Origin: an uncultured Prevotellaceae bacterium
GTDB taxonomy: Bacteria > Bacteroidota > Bacteroidia > Bacteroidales > Bacteroidaceae
DNA length: 64,000 bases
NCBI GenBank assembly: GCA_900316475.1
Contig: ONDA01000032.1
Location: forward strand, 1-64,000
Reading direction: 5' to 3'
A program made the translations under genes and the position numbers. Below, one piece after another: positions 1 to 8,200 of the stretch (its first letter is position 1; every line of letters starts with the position of its first letter). The notes under the pieces were generated by a model. The model was not told the origin of the DNA and ran no database searches. It saw only the letters and a program-made list of their open reading frames with translations.

Positions 1-29
1 AACCTTTTAAGAACCATAAATTTTATAAT

Positions 30-404
30 GAACTACGAATTTCACTAATTACACTAATTGAATAATGAACAAAGATTTGAAGATTTAAAAGATTTTGAGA
101 CGACAGACGACAAAGACTACACTATATCGAACTACGAATTTCACTAATTACACTAATTGAATAATGAACAAAGATTTGAAGATTTAAAAGATTTTGAGAC
201 GACTGGCGACAAAGACTACACTATATTGAACTACGAATTTCACTAATTACACTAATTGAATAATGAACAAAGATTTGAAGATTTAAAAGATTTTGAGACG
301 ACAGACGACAAAGATTACACTATATTGAACTACGAATTTCACTAATTACACTAATTGAATAATGAACAAAGATTTGAAGATTTAAAAGATTTTGAGCCGA
401 CAGG
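30..404. repeat. 99-bp direct tandem repeat, four copies
   Basis: Units start at about 30, 129, 228 and 327 with an exact 99-bp period. The last copy is partial and ends near 404. Each unit is AT-rich and begins GAACTACGAATTTCACTAAT. Copies differ at only a few positions. No open frame crosses the units. The rest of 405-597 holds a short direct repeat (GATTATTTCTAATT at about 436 and 463) and a CACCTCT-rich microsatellite at about 490-536. No gene was seen there. Confidence 0.9.
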
Positions 405-597
405 CAACCACGAAAACGGTGTGATAGATTTGTGTGATTATTTCTAATTTGTCGAGACAGATTATTTCTAATTATATGTCACGGCCTTACACTTCTCACC
501 TCTCACCTCACACTTCTCACCTCTCACCTCTCACACTGGATCTCCGTACTCGTTGCTTGCACGCTCGCCCTATACTCTCTCGACGACGAAAGGATGC

Positions 598-1158
598 TTA
601 ACCCAAGAACACCTGACGATAGAACTCGGCCTTCTTCTCGACAGACAGAGGATAGGCCCTCGACGAACTGGGCATGCGGAAGAGGCGCATCGGCCGACCC
701 TCGAAACAGAAGGCGACGGACTCCCCCACCCTCGGTTCGCCGACACCGAACTGGGCAGCACAGAGCGATGTGGCCAGCTGACCAGCCGTGACAATCGTCG
801 CGCACGCCGGCAGACGGCGCAGCAACGCCGCCACATCGGTCTGCTCCACCACCTGCAGGTCCTTGTCGCTGGCCGTATTCTTGGTGCGGATGATGCGTGT
901 GCAGGTGTCGTAAAGGGCGATGCCCTGCCGCGAGAGGAAGCTTTTCAGTTCCTCTAAACGGTAATGCCGTCCGTCGTCGGCCACGAAGTGCTGCTTGTCG
1001 CCGAAGAAGCACAGTCCCACGATGCGCCACATGTCGTTGGTGAAGTTAGGATAGTAGAACGGCATCGACCACCGTTTCTCGGCGGGCGGGAAGGTGCCGA
1101 GCATCAGCAGTCTGGCGCCTTCGGGCATAAAGGGTTCAAAGGGATGGCTCTCTATCAT
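598..1158 (-). CDS. Uracil-DNA-glycosylase-like family protein
   Basis: A 186-residue protein of the uracil-DNA-glycosylase superfamily (Mug/TDG-like group), probably a base-excision glycosylase. This is a family-level call. The N-terminal part has the motif MLGTFPPAEKRW, typical of the G(T/S)xPg loop that contacts the uracil pocket, followed by MPFYYPNFTNDMWR, as in proteins of this branch. The ATG at 1158 is preferred over an in-frame ATG at 1281. The family homology begins just after it, and the extension (1159-1281) is arginine-rich with rare codons and is better read in another frame. The start overlaps the stop of that upstream frame as ATGA. The gene is the last of an operon with the HAD phosphatase. 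Function in vivo is inferred, not shown. Confidence 0.75.
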   Translation of the reverse strand: MIESHPFEPFMPEGARLLMLGTFPPAEKRWSMPFYYPNFTNDMWRIVGLCFFGDKQHFVADDGRHYRLEELKSFLSRQGIALYDTCTRIIRTKNTASDKDLQVVEQTDVAALLRRLPACATIVTAGQLATSLCAAQFGVGEPRVGESVAFCFEGRPMRLFRMPSSSRAYPLSVEKKAEFYRQVFLG

Positions 1159-1281
1159 GGTCGTATTTGTTCGTCGGCAGTGGGCAGGCAAAGCATACGC
1201 AGCCTTTCCGTCAGTTCGCGGTCGTCTTCGAGCAGGTTCCATCTGCTGTTCCATCTTCTTGATTCTTGCTATCTGATTCAT
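1155..1281 (-). pseudogene. Short coding frame, apparently frameshifted, upstream of the glycosylase gene
   Basis: From the ATG at 1281 the first 14 codons read MNQIARIKKMEQQM. Near 1240 the natural-looking frame shifts by one base and continues NLLEDDRELTERLRML to a TGA at 1155-1157, which overlaps the ATG of the next gene (ATGA). Joined, this would be an acidic helical protein of about 41 residues. The start resembles short DUF4298-type proteins, but that is a weak impression. Unshifted, the first frame becomes an unlikely arginine-rich extension of the glycosylase. The gap to the HAD gene stop at 1299 is 17 nt, consistent with operon membership. A one-base sequencing error is a simple alternative. 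Confidence 0.4.
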
Positions 1282-1298
1282 GGGTCGCCATTATAAGA

Positions 1299-2087
1299 CT
1301 ATACTACCCCGAAGTGGCGGAGGGCATGGAGCACCCCGTCATCGTCGACCGGCGTCGTGACGTAGTCGGCCTGACGCTTCAGCTCGTCGATAGCGTTGCC
1401 CATGGCCACGCCGATGCCCGCCTGCAGTATCATCGAGGTGTCGTTGCCGCCGTCGCCGAAGGCCATGGTACGGCTGACGTCGAAGCCCTCGTGACGGGCC
1501 ATGGCGACGATGCCCTTCCCCTTGTCGGCACCATTGGCGGTGATGTCGGTGAACTCCGGGTGCCAGCGTCCCGAGACGCACTGCGGCAGGCGTGCCATCA
1601 GCTGCGGCTCGTAGCCGGCGGGGAAGAAAGGCGTCAGCTGCAGGATGTCCTGCTGCAACACCACGTCCAGGGGCGATGCCTTGTCGAGGTTCTTCACGGC
1701 CAGCATCTGGCGGAAGATGCGGTCGACGTCGCCCGTGGGGTCGAGCACGGCCACGTCCTTCCGTCCCACGACGATGAGACTGTAGCCCTTCTCACGAGCG
1801 TCGTCTACACACGTCATGACATCGTTCTTGGCGATGGGTTGGCAGCACACCATCTCGTCGCCGACGTAGCATAACGCGCCGTTGGTGGTGATATAGCCAT
1901 CTATGAGATGCTCTATGGCGCCGAGGTTGGTGATGATAATCGGCGGACGCCCCGTAGCGATGTAGACGCGCGAGCCGTTGGCCTTGGCCTGCGTCAGGGC
2001 GAGGATGGCTGATGGCGGTATCTCGTGGGTCTTGAAACTCACGAGCGTACCGTCGATATCGAAGAATAATGCGTATCTCTGTGCCAT
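1299..2087 (-). CDS. Cof-type HAD-IIB family phosphatase
   Basis: A 262-residue cytosolic sugar-phosphate or nucleotide phosphatase of the haloacid dehalogenase superfamily, subclass IIB (Cof/YbiV type). Motif I is FFDIDGTL, with the nucleophile Asp10 and acid/base Asp12. Motif II is YIATGRPP (about residue 44). Motif IV is FGDGGNDTSM (about 210-219), which binds Mg2+. The C2 cap between them and the length are normal for the family. The ATG at 2087 is the only good start and lies 8 nt behind the stop of the 46-residue gene. The substrate cannot be read from sequence. Confidence 0.9.
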   Translation of the reverse strand: MAQRYALFFDIDGTLVSFKTHEIPPSAILALTQAKANGSRVYIATGRPPIIITNLGAIEHLIDGYITTNGALCYVGDEMVCCQPIAKNDVMTCVDDAREKGYSLIVVGRKDVAVLDPTGDVDRIFRQMLAVKNLDKASPLDVVLQQDILQLTPFFPAGYEPQLMARLPQCVSGRWHPEFTDITANGADKGKGIVAMARHEGFDVSRTMAFGDGGNDTSMILQAGIGVAMGNAIDELKRQADYVTTPVDDDGVLHALRHFGVV

Positions 2088-2094
2088 AGTCTGC

Positions 2095-2235
2095 TTACTT
2101 CACCACCCCAATGACACCGTCGACGACGTACAAGCCCGCTGGTCGGCAGTCCCGTCCGTTCATGGGCTGCTGCGAGCGGCCTTCCGTTGCGATGCCCATA
2201 GCGAGCATCGCCATAAGTATCTGTCGGGTTTTCAT
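2095..2235 (-). CDS. 46-residue secreted peptide with sorting-tail-like end
   Basis: The sequence starts MKTRQILMAMLAMGIATEG, a plausible signal peptide, and ends AGLYVVDGVIGVVK. That end resembles the C-terminal GxYIVxGKKVxVK tail of the large secreted proteins elsewhere in this window. Almost nothing lies between the two, so it looks like a secretion signal joined directly to a sorting tail. It could be a functional small exported peptide or the remnant of a larger protein after an internal deletion. A longer in-frame start at 2340 would run through the rpsJ terminator and is rejected. It is followed after 8 nt by the HAD gene. Confidence 0.5.
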   Translation of the reverse strand: MKTRQILMAMLAMGIATEGRSQQPMNGRDCRPAGLYVVDGVIGVVK

Positions 2236-2251
2236 ATCATTCCGGTATTTG

Positions 2252-2290
2252 AAAAAACGGCGTACCCGGGGATACCTCGGATACGCCGTT
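2252..2290 (-). terminator. Intrinsic terminator of rpsJ
   Basis: On the minus strand AACGGCGTATCC and GGGTACGCCGTT pair across a short loop and run into TTTTTT. It lies 25 nt beyond the rpsJ stop and separates rpsJ from the HAD operon. Confidence 0.85.
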
Positions 2291-2314
2291 GTTAATATTG
2301 GCAGATTCAAGGTA

Positions 2315-2620
2315 CTATACCTTAATCTCAACCTCGACACCGCTGGGGAGTTCGAGCTTCATCAGGGCGTCGACGGTCTTGGCGGTCGAGCTGTAGATGT
2401 CGATCAGACGCTTGTAGTCTGACAGCTGGAACTGCTCACGAGCCTTCTTGTTGACGAAGGTAGAGCGGTTGACGGTGTAGATACGCTTGTGTGTGGGAAG
2501 GGGGATAGGACCACTGATGATGGCACCGGTAGCCTTCACGGCCTTCACAATCTTCTCGGCTGACTTGTCCACGAGTTTGTGGTCGTAGCTCTTCAGCTTG
2601 ATACGAATTTTCTGACTCAT
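2315..2620 (-). CDS. rpsJ: 30S ribosomal protein S10
   Basis: 101 residues, full length, starting [20 protein letters not shown] and ending GVEVEIKV. S10 sits in the 30S head and, as NusE, joins the NusB antitermination complex. In most Bacteroidales it is the first gene of the long S10 operon and directly follows fusA. Here it stands alone. It has its own promoter upstream (2710-2717), an rho-independent terminator directly downstream, no rplC after it, and about 11 kb of secreted-protein genes between it and fusA. No coding defects are seen. Confidence 0.98.
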   Translation of the reverse strand: MSQKIRIKLKSYDHKLVDKSAEKIVKAVKATGAIISGPIPLPTHKRIYTVNRSTFVNKKAREQFQLSDYKRLIDIYSSTAKTVDALMKLELPSGVEVEIKV

Positions 2621-2663
2621 GTCTTAAAATAAAAATTAAATACTAAAAATTAAATTTCAGAAC

Positions 2664-2693
2664 TGCCGCTAAAGAGTCATTTGCTCAGCGGCA
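2664..2693 (-). promoter_or_regulatory. Hairpin in the rpsJ 5' leader
   Basis: TGCCGCT and AGCGGCA pair across 16 nt in the roughly 80-nt leader of rpsJ. This is a candidate structured leader for autogenous control. There is no direct evidence for a ligand. Confidence 0.4.
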
Positions 2694-2709
2694 CTCTCAT
2701 TTCGGGCTG

Positions 2710-2717
2710 CAAAGGTA
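2710..2717 (-). promoter_or_regulatory. rpsJ promoter (-7 box)
   Basis: Minus strand TACCTTTG followed by GCAGCCCGAA. This matches the Bacteroidetes -7 consensus TAnnTTTG, about 90 nt upstream of the rpsJ ATG. Confidence 0.75.
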
Positions 2718-2805
2718 CACATTTCCCACGAAATTCCAACAAGCAGGCAAAGCAAAAGCCAAGTTATTAAGCATTTTTAATATTTCCGTAAAAGTCAGTG
2801 GTCGC

Positions 2806-2842
2806 AAAAAACCTGCGGAAGGCACAGGAGGCCGTCCGCAGG
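2806..2842 (-). terminator. Intrinsic terminator after the 47-residue peptide gene
   Basis: Minus strand CCTGCGGACGGCC pairs with the later TTCCGCAGG and runs into TTTTTTG. It ends the operon of the 387-residue secreted protein and the 47-residue peptide. Confidence 0.8.
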
Positions 2843-2873
2843 CTATATCACACGGAGCTAAGTCCGTTTGGAC

Positions 2874-3017
2874 TTAACGGATGTCGTCTGCGTTGAAACC
2901 GTCTGGAGTATATCCTTCATATTCAAGGTCTAAATTCGACTGAATGCTTGTGCAGAGCATCTGTGACTGCTGTATGCGAACCACCTGCGCGGTGGGGGCT
3001 AAATAAGTTTTCTTCAT
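2874..3017 (-). CDS. 47-residue peptide, family of short MKK-Y-P-VV-IQ proteins
   Basis: An ATG at 3017 opens 47 codons to a TAA at 2874-2876. The start is MKKTYLAPTAQVVRIQQSQM and the C-terminal half is acidic (LDLEYEGYTPDGF). It has no hydrophobic signal. It lies 46 nt behind the stop of the 387-residue secreted protein and before that operon's terminator. A second member of the same type occupies 5085-5219 in the same relation to another secreted protein. Shared features are M(K/R)KxY..P, VVxIQxQ, a Leu-rich spot and QSN. Comparable short proteins are common in Prevotella genomes to my knowledge. No function is known to me. Confidence 0.7.
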   Translation of the reverse strand: MKKTYLAPTAQVVRIQQSQMLCTSIQSNLDLEYEGYTPDGFNADDIR

Positions 3018-3063
3018 TGGTCTGTACTGTTTTTAATGTTATATCACTAAATCACCGCTCGGT

Positions 3064-4227
3064 TTACCGCTTGTCTCCGACAAGAACTTTCTTTCCATTC
3101 ACGATGTTAATGCCCTTCTGCGGAGCACTGAGGCGCTGGCCGCTGAGGTTGAAGATGCCTTCCACACCACTACCACGGTTGCCGTCCACCGTGATACCAT
3201 CGATGTAGGTGGTCTGCTGGTCGCCATCGCCGAAGTCCAGCACGAACTCGCGGGCTGAAGCTATATCGAAAGTATGTGAGAAGTAAGCGCGTGTGGGATA
3301 GACCCAAACATTCTTGTTGGGCTTATAGAGCTTGTTCTCGCTACCGAACACAAGGGCATTGCTGCCCGATGTCAGCTGAACCGGACCAATCTGCGCCTCG
3401 AAACGAAGACCATTGGACTCTGTTTCGTAACAGTTGTATTCATCGTCTAAGTCTTCTTGACTTATACTTTCTACTTCAACATTCGTGAAGCTGGGGTTCA
3501 CGATGGTCTCGCCAGTGGCTGTTTCGGGCGTCCCCCAGCGGATGATGTAGGGCACACCGGCTACGATCTCACCTGATTCTGAGAAGTTGATGGTCAGCTT
3601 CTGATTTCCGCCGTCCCACGATGCACTCTCGAACAGGCGGATATCGGCACCGGCAAGACAGGTGGTGGCCAGCTTCTCGGACGAGAGGCTGAACGGCAAC
3701 GTCAGCGTGTTCCAGTAGCCGTCCTTGTAGAGCTTGCGGTTCTTCAGGTTGACAACTGCATACTTGTCAGGAGTAAAAGATGTCAAAGTAGATTCTGTCT
3801 GGGATCTACAGTCTATCTGACAACCAATATAGACGGTGGTGAACTCAAGGTCGCCATAAATATTGCTGAGATTTACCTCTGTACCGGGCTCATAGATGTC
3901 GCCATTGGGCCCTGCACAATGGCTCGTGGTCTCGCCGAAGGCGCGGCCATACTTGCTCAGCATCCACTTGTAGCCTTTGCCATCTGTTGAAGTGATTGTA
4001 GGCAACGTAATCTTCGCACCACTGCCAAAGGTGTAGGTATCGCTGGTCTTTGAGAGATTCATGCCGTCGGGGGCGTAGTAAGTGATAGTATATGTACCTC
4101 CAGGATTGGCACTTTCAGGTGTACTTGTCTGCACCGGTCCCCAGTTGTCACCGCCGGAGCCCTGTGCCCATGCGCCCGTCACTGCCATGAGCAGGAGGGC
4201 AAGGATTGAAATGTTTTTTTGTTTCAT
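3064..4227 (-). CDS. Secreted protein with C-terminal sorting-type tail
   Basis: 387 residues. The signal peptide is MKQKNISILALLLMAVTGAWAQ, with cleavage expected after AWAQ. The mature part begins with a Gly/Ser/Asn-rich stretch and continues as a beta-rich region (about 45-330) without recognisable catalytic motifs. The last ~35 residues contain IFNLSGQRLSAPQKGINIV and GKKVLVGDKR. This is the typical Prevotella C-terminal tail, thought to serve export or surface anchoring (type IX-like). It is followed by the 47-residue peptide gene. A good promoter was not recognised. A hairpin at 4291-4322 (CTGCTAC...GTAGCAG) lies in its leader. Its function is unknown. Confidence 0.8.
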   Translation of the reverse strand: MKQKNISILALLLMAVTGAWAQGSGGDNWGPVQTSTPESANPGGTYTITYYAPDGMNLSKTSDTYTFGSGAKITLPTITSTDGKGYKWMLSKYGRAFGETTSHCAGPNGDIYEPGTEVNLSNIYGDLEFTTVYIGCQIDCRSQTESTLTSFTPDKYAVVNLKNRKLYKDGYWNTLTLPFSLSSEKLATTCLAGADIRLFESASWDGGNQKLTINFSESGEIVAGVPYIIRWGTPETATGETIVNPSFTNVEVESISQEDLDDEYNCYETESNGLRFEAQIGPVQLTSGSNALVFGSENKLYKPNKNVWVYPTRAYFSHTFDIASAREFVLDFGDGDQQTTYIDGITVDGNRGSGVEGIFNLSGQRLSAPQKGINIVNGKKVLVGDKR

Positions 4228-4381
4228 ACGGGTTTTTGTTTGTAAAGATTAAACTTATTGTAAATAATGTTTGTATGCACGCAAGAGCAACTGCTACAGA
4301 GGAACATGGCTCTCCGTAGCAGCAGAAATGCCCGGTGCCGACTTGCGGCGGCATCACAGCAGTATGGGTTTGCTATAAAGT

Positions 4382-4681
4382 CTAAGAAATTGTGTGTGTT
4401 ATTGGGGGGGGGGTAGAAATCACTCCACTATAACCGCAAACGACAGCCTCAGCGGTCCCGCCTACGAGTGTCGGGCAGGGCGCAGCAGCGAGGGTGTATG
4501 TCAGGGGAAACAATGGCATGGGCTTGATTATCCTTATCTGTATCTTTCTACCGACAAACACGTCGTCAATCCTTCGGTTCAGTTCTTCCCGATGTTCGCC
4601 AACGGCTTTCATAATCAGAGCCTCCGCATCGGCAGGAAACACGGAAAGGATGAAGTATAGAAGCAGCAGCAGTTTGCCCAT
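4382..4681 (-). CDS. Possible short secreted protein ending at a G/C homopolymer
   Basis: 99 codons from an ATG at 4681, starting MGKLLLLLYFILSVFPADAE, a convincing signal peptide. Codons up to about residue 55 look natural (AVGEHREELNRRIDD). The rest is less convincing. The frame runs through ten consecutive C (minus strand, 4404-4413) near its end, so the C-terminus depends on tract length. A -7 box (TATTTTTG, 4711-4718) lies 30 nt upstream of the ATG, which supports expression. I recognise no family. It may be a decaying gene. Confidence 0.45.
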   Translation of the reverse strand: MGKLLLLLYFILSVFPADAEALIMKAVGEHREELNRRIDDVFVGRKIQIRIIKPMPLFPLTYTLAAAPCPTLVGGTAEAVVCGYSGVISTPPPITHTIS

Positions 4682-4710
4682 AAACGTACGTATTCTTTAG
4701 AAATCTGCTG

Positions 4711-4718
4711 CAAAAATA
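4711..4718 (-). promoter_or_regulatory. Promoter (-7 box) for the 99-codon ORF
   Basis: Minus strand TATTTTTG followed by CAGCAG, 30 nt upstream of the ATG at 4681. Confidence 0.5.
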
Positions 4719-4780
4719 CTAAGAATTTTTGACTTATCGTACATTTTTTACAATAAAATCACTGATTTCACATACTCTAC

Positions 4781-4819
4781 CCAAGGTGTAGCCAAGGTGT
4801 ACCCAAGGTGTAGCCAAGG
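4781..4819. repeat. 11-bp tandem repeat, about four copies
   Basis: CCAAGGTGTA recurs with an alternating G or C spacer base. The array is intergenic, downstream of the fusA relic. Confidence 0.8.
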
Positions 4820-4881
4820 TTAAAAGGCTGCCATTACCTTGGGAAGGTGCTGAGTACTGCCTGAGAACAATATGGATATAC

Positions 4882-4914
4882 AAAAAGGGTGAAGGCAAGT
4901 AATTTGCCTTCACT
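4882..4914 (-). terminator. Intrinsic terminator downstream of the fusA relic
   Basis: Minus strand GTGAAGGCAA and TTGCCTTCAC pair perfectly and are followed by CCTTTTTG. It is the expected end of the hydrolase/BspA operon transcript. Confidence 0.75.
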
Positions 4915-4944
4915 CTTGAAATTGTTATTTTGTTAGCCTGACTC

Positions 4945-5070
4945 TTATACCAAGTCGGCACGACCCTTGACCTCCTCCAGCACCGTCTTGGCGATAGCGC
5001 TTGAGAGCGGTGCGTGGTGGCTGTACTCCATAGAGCTGGTAGCACGACCAGAGGTGATGGTACGCTTAGC
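4945..5070 (-). pseudogene. Relic of a fusA 3' end (about 40 codons of EF-G)
   Basis: Minus-strand translation reads [20 protein letters not shown], then [19 protein letters not shown] and a TAA at 4945-4947. This is the EF-G C-terminus. The fusA copy at 13555 has LAKA where this has IAKT, and many synonymous bases differ, so the relic is diverged and not a recent copy. Similarity stops at about 5070 on the upstream side, next to the stop of the 44-residue peptide gene (5085). The fragment has no start and cannot be functional. Confidence 0.85.
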
Positions 5071-5084
5071 CGTGAGTCGCTGGT

Positions 5085-5219
5085 TTATTGTCCGCCTCCA
5101 GAATCCCAGCTGTCGGTCTCATCGACGAAGTTGCTCTGAACGGGGCTGCCAGCAAGCAGTCGGTTCTGATGTTGTATTTGTACCACGCACATGGCGGGTT
5201 TCTCATATTGTTTCCTCAT
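5085..5219 (-). CDS. 44-residue peptide, same short family as 2874-3017
   Basis: An ATG at 5219, only 6 nt behind the stop of the 1111-residue surface protein, opens 44 codons. The start is [20 protein letters not shown] and the end DSWDSGGGQ. It shares with the 47-residue peptide the M(K/R)KxY..P start, VVxIQxQ and a QSN before an acidic tail. The tight spacing suggests translational coupling. It has no signal peptide. Its function is unknown. The repeated position behind large secreted proteins is the main clue. Confidence 0.7.
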   Translation of the reverse strand: MRKQYEKPAMCVVQIQHQNRLLAGSPVQSNFVDETDSWDSGGGQ

Positions 5220-5225
5220 AGCTTT

Positions 5226-8200
5226 TTACTTTTTTATCTTTTTACCTTTATAGATATACACTCCACTTTGGGGCTTGCCGGGCAGCAGACGGCCGTTGAG
5301 GTCGAAGTAGCGCTCCGTGCCATCAGCGTCGATGGTCCGGATTTGCTGGATGTCAGTAGCCTCGCCGTTGTCTTCAAACACCATGCTGAGCATGCGTGTT
5401 GCAGAAGCACTGGCGGCCTGGAAGTAAGCACGGAAGGGACCGATGTATGCCTTCGGCTGGTTGTTAAGCACCTTGTGCCAGTTGCCGTCGCTCTGCAGGA
5501 TGTAGGTGGGATAGGTAGCATTGTAGAGCGAGCTGTTGGGCATGGTTGTCGTAGTGCCTTTCAGGGCATAGTCGCCCACAGTCCATGAGCCGCCAGTGTC
5601 GGTGCTGACCGTCACCTCTGCATCGGTGCTCAGGTCAACACCGCTACTTCCGCTTACCACGATGTAGTAGGGTTTATATGCCTCGATTGCGTTATTCTCC
5701 ACCTGCTCGAAGGTGATGGTGGTCACACCCGCCTCGACGCTGGTTTCTGCAGGCTTATATACCTTTGCGTTCTCATTGCTGAGTGTCAGGGCGTAAGGCA
5801 GGTAGCAGGTGTAACCCGCTGCGGCGTATTCGTAGTGACCCTCCAGTTGGGTTGTCTCCTTTCCCTCAATGGTAATACTCTCGCCGGTGTCCTCTGTTAT
5901 TTCCACCATATCGGGTTTAAGCATACGGCTGTAGGAGACACCGTTCGTCGCCGTGATGAGCGACACCTTCGGATTGAAGTCCCATTTGTCGTTCAGCATA
6001 ATCTGGTTGGCTGTACCGCCGATAACGGCATTGGGCTCGCCGGAAGCAGCACTGTTCCCTGAAGGCAGATAGACCATCGTATATCCGCTCATGCCATAGA
6101 AGGGACTGTTGGCATCGTTGCGGTCAACGGTCACTGTTGTATCTGTATATCCAGAACTGCTTTCATCCTTAAACCCATCGACATTGCGCATGTCCACATA
6201 GCGGAGATTATAGTCCCCGTCAAAGAGGGCATCGTTCAATACGATATGCTTGTTAGGGGCAGTGATGCTGGTCAGTTTCTCGCAAGTAGCAAAGCTGTAT
6301 GGGAACAAGGTGATGTAACTACACTCTAAATCGGGAATCGTGTAGTCACCCTCCTTACCCGGTGCGCATGCAATAATATAACCATAGTACGTTTCTTTAC
6401 GCTTAATTTTATGTGTCAGCACATTATCCACACAGCTGTAGCCGTTGTCGTTGCCGCGCGATGCCGTCAGCGTGGTCATGCTGGGGCAGTAGGCGAGGAA
6501 GTTGCCCTCATGGTTCTCGAAGCCTGTACCGATGTTAAAACTCGTCAGGTTGTCGCAGCCTCGGAAGGCATCTCTGCCCACAAAGGTCACGGCATCGGGC
6601 AAATCGACGCTGGTCAGCGCATCGCAGTCGTAGAAAGCTTTGGCGTTGATGGTTGTCACGCCAGTGCCGAAGTTGACCGTAGTCAGGGCGTCGCAGTTCT
6701 CGAAGGCGCTCGCTCCGATGGTTGTCACATTATCACCGATGGTGACCGATGTCATCGTGGTGTTGTCCTTGAACACTTCAGGAAGGATGGCTGTGACGTT
6801 CTTACCGTCGTAGGTATCGGGGACAGTGACTGATGTGGCGCTACCTGTATAGGCCACCACCTCGTATTCAGAATCAGCGGCTTTTGCCGGACGATAAACG
6901 AAATCGCCGTCAACCTTATCTACGCAATTGGCAAGATACATGTCCTTCAACGTAGCAGGTATGGGGTAGTCGATGTAGTTGTCGGTGAAATAGTACCAGT
7001 TGTCCTCGCCCAAAACACTCTTGGTCTTGTCCTGGTTCATGTCTGATCGGTCTGTATAACCCTGGTTATCAGTTAAAGTATTATTACTATCTGCTTGAGG
7101 CTGTCCTATCAACAATCTTCCTATATCCAAATATGCACAGTTCTTGATAGTGCTTGTCGTCACATTGTTTGTGCCTCCCACGATGATGCCAGGAAATGTT
7201 GATGGGCTTCCTGTATAGCTAACAGTGTTTCTCGCAAAACAGCGCTCAATGGTGACATAACCGGCGCCACCAACAATGCCGCCAGTGAAAGGCATCTTTT
7301 CAACATATATATTTTTCGTATTCTGTACAAAGTCGGAAGCTGAGCAGTCGGTGATGGTCACGTTAGTGTTTACATTACCGATGATACCGCCTGTCCAACC
7401 AGTTCCCTTTACCCATCCATTGAACAGACAGCGCTCAATGGTGGCATTATTAGCACGACCTACGATACCGCCAACACTACCATTCGTTGCCTTGGCCGTA
7501 TAGCCATCGTTACCGGAGCAATTACTGGTGACCAGTATGTCAGTGATATGGCTATCTTCATCAACATACCCAACCACAGTGCCAACATAGTCAGGACCGG
7601 ACACCGTGGGATTCAGCAGATGCATGTTGTAGATGGTGGCTTTGATGGCATACCCGAACAGACCGTTGTAGTTTGAGCTTCCACTAACATTTAAGTTCTT
7701 GATGACATGGCCACCACCATCGAAGATGCCATCGAAAGGATGTACCGAAGTGCCGATAGGTGTCCAGTTATCAATGCTTGACAGGTCGAGGTCTGTCGTC
7801 AGTGTCACCATCTTGTTGTTGCTGCCTTTATACTTGTTGCCACTGTTCACGGCATCGCGGAAGTCCTCCAAGTCTTGTAGCGATGTAATCTCCTGCGGCT
7901 CGTCGTTCATCTCGTAGATACGTGCAAAGGCTTCCTGCCAGCCTACCTTCTCGTTGGCTCCCGTCAGGGTGCCAGAAGAAGTTCCGTCGAACTTGGTATC
8001 GTTATAGCTGGCAAGTTTGTCTTTAGGAACATAGAGGATGCGCTTCTGCGCCATTTCCTCCATGCTGGCCTTCGTGCCCAGCACGGAGAACACGTCGTTC
8101 CAATCCCAGGTGGGGGCCGTTGTCCCCTTACAAAGGAAAGTCTTCAAACTGCTGAGGTTGCAGAAGGCTCCGGCTCCGATGGTCTGCAGCGAGGCGGGCA

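Noticed and set aside
553-1296. Plus-strand frames at 553-957 and 964-1296
   Set aside because: They mirror the glycosylase gene and have no promoter or family features.
4734-5045. Minus-strand frame of 103 codons
   Set aside because: It is an out-of-frame reading of the fusA relic. The same kind of frame appears opposite the real fusA end at 13503-13688.
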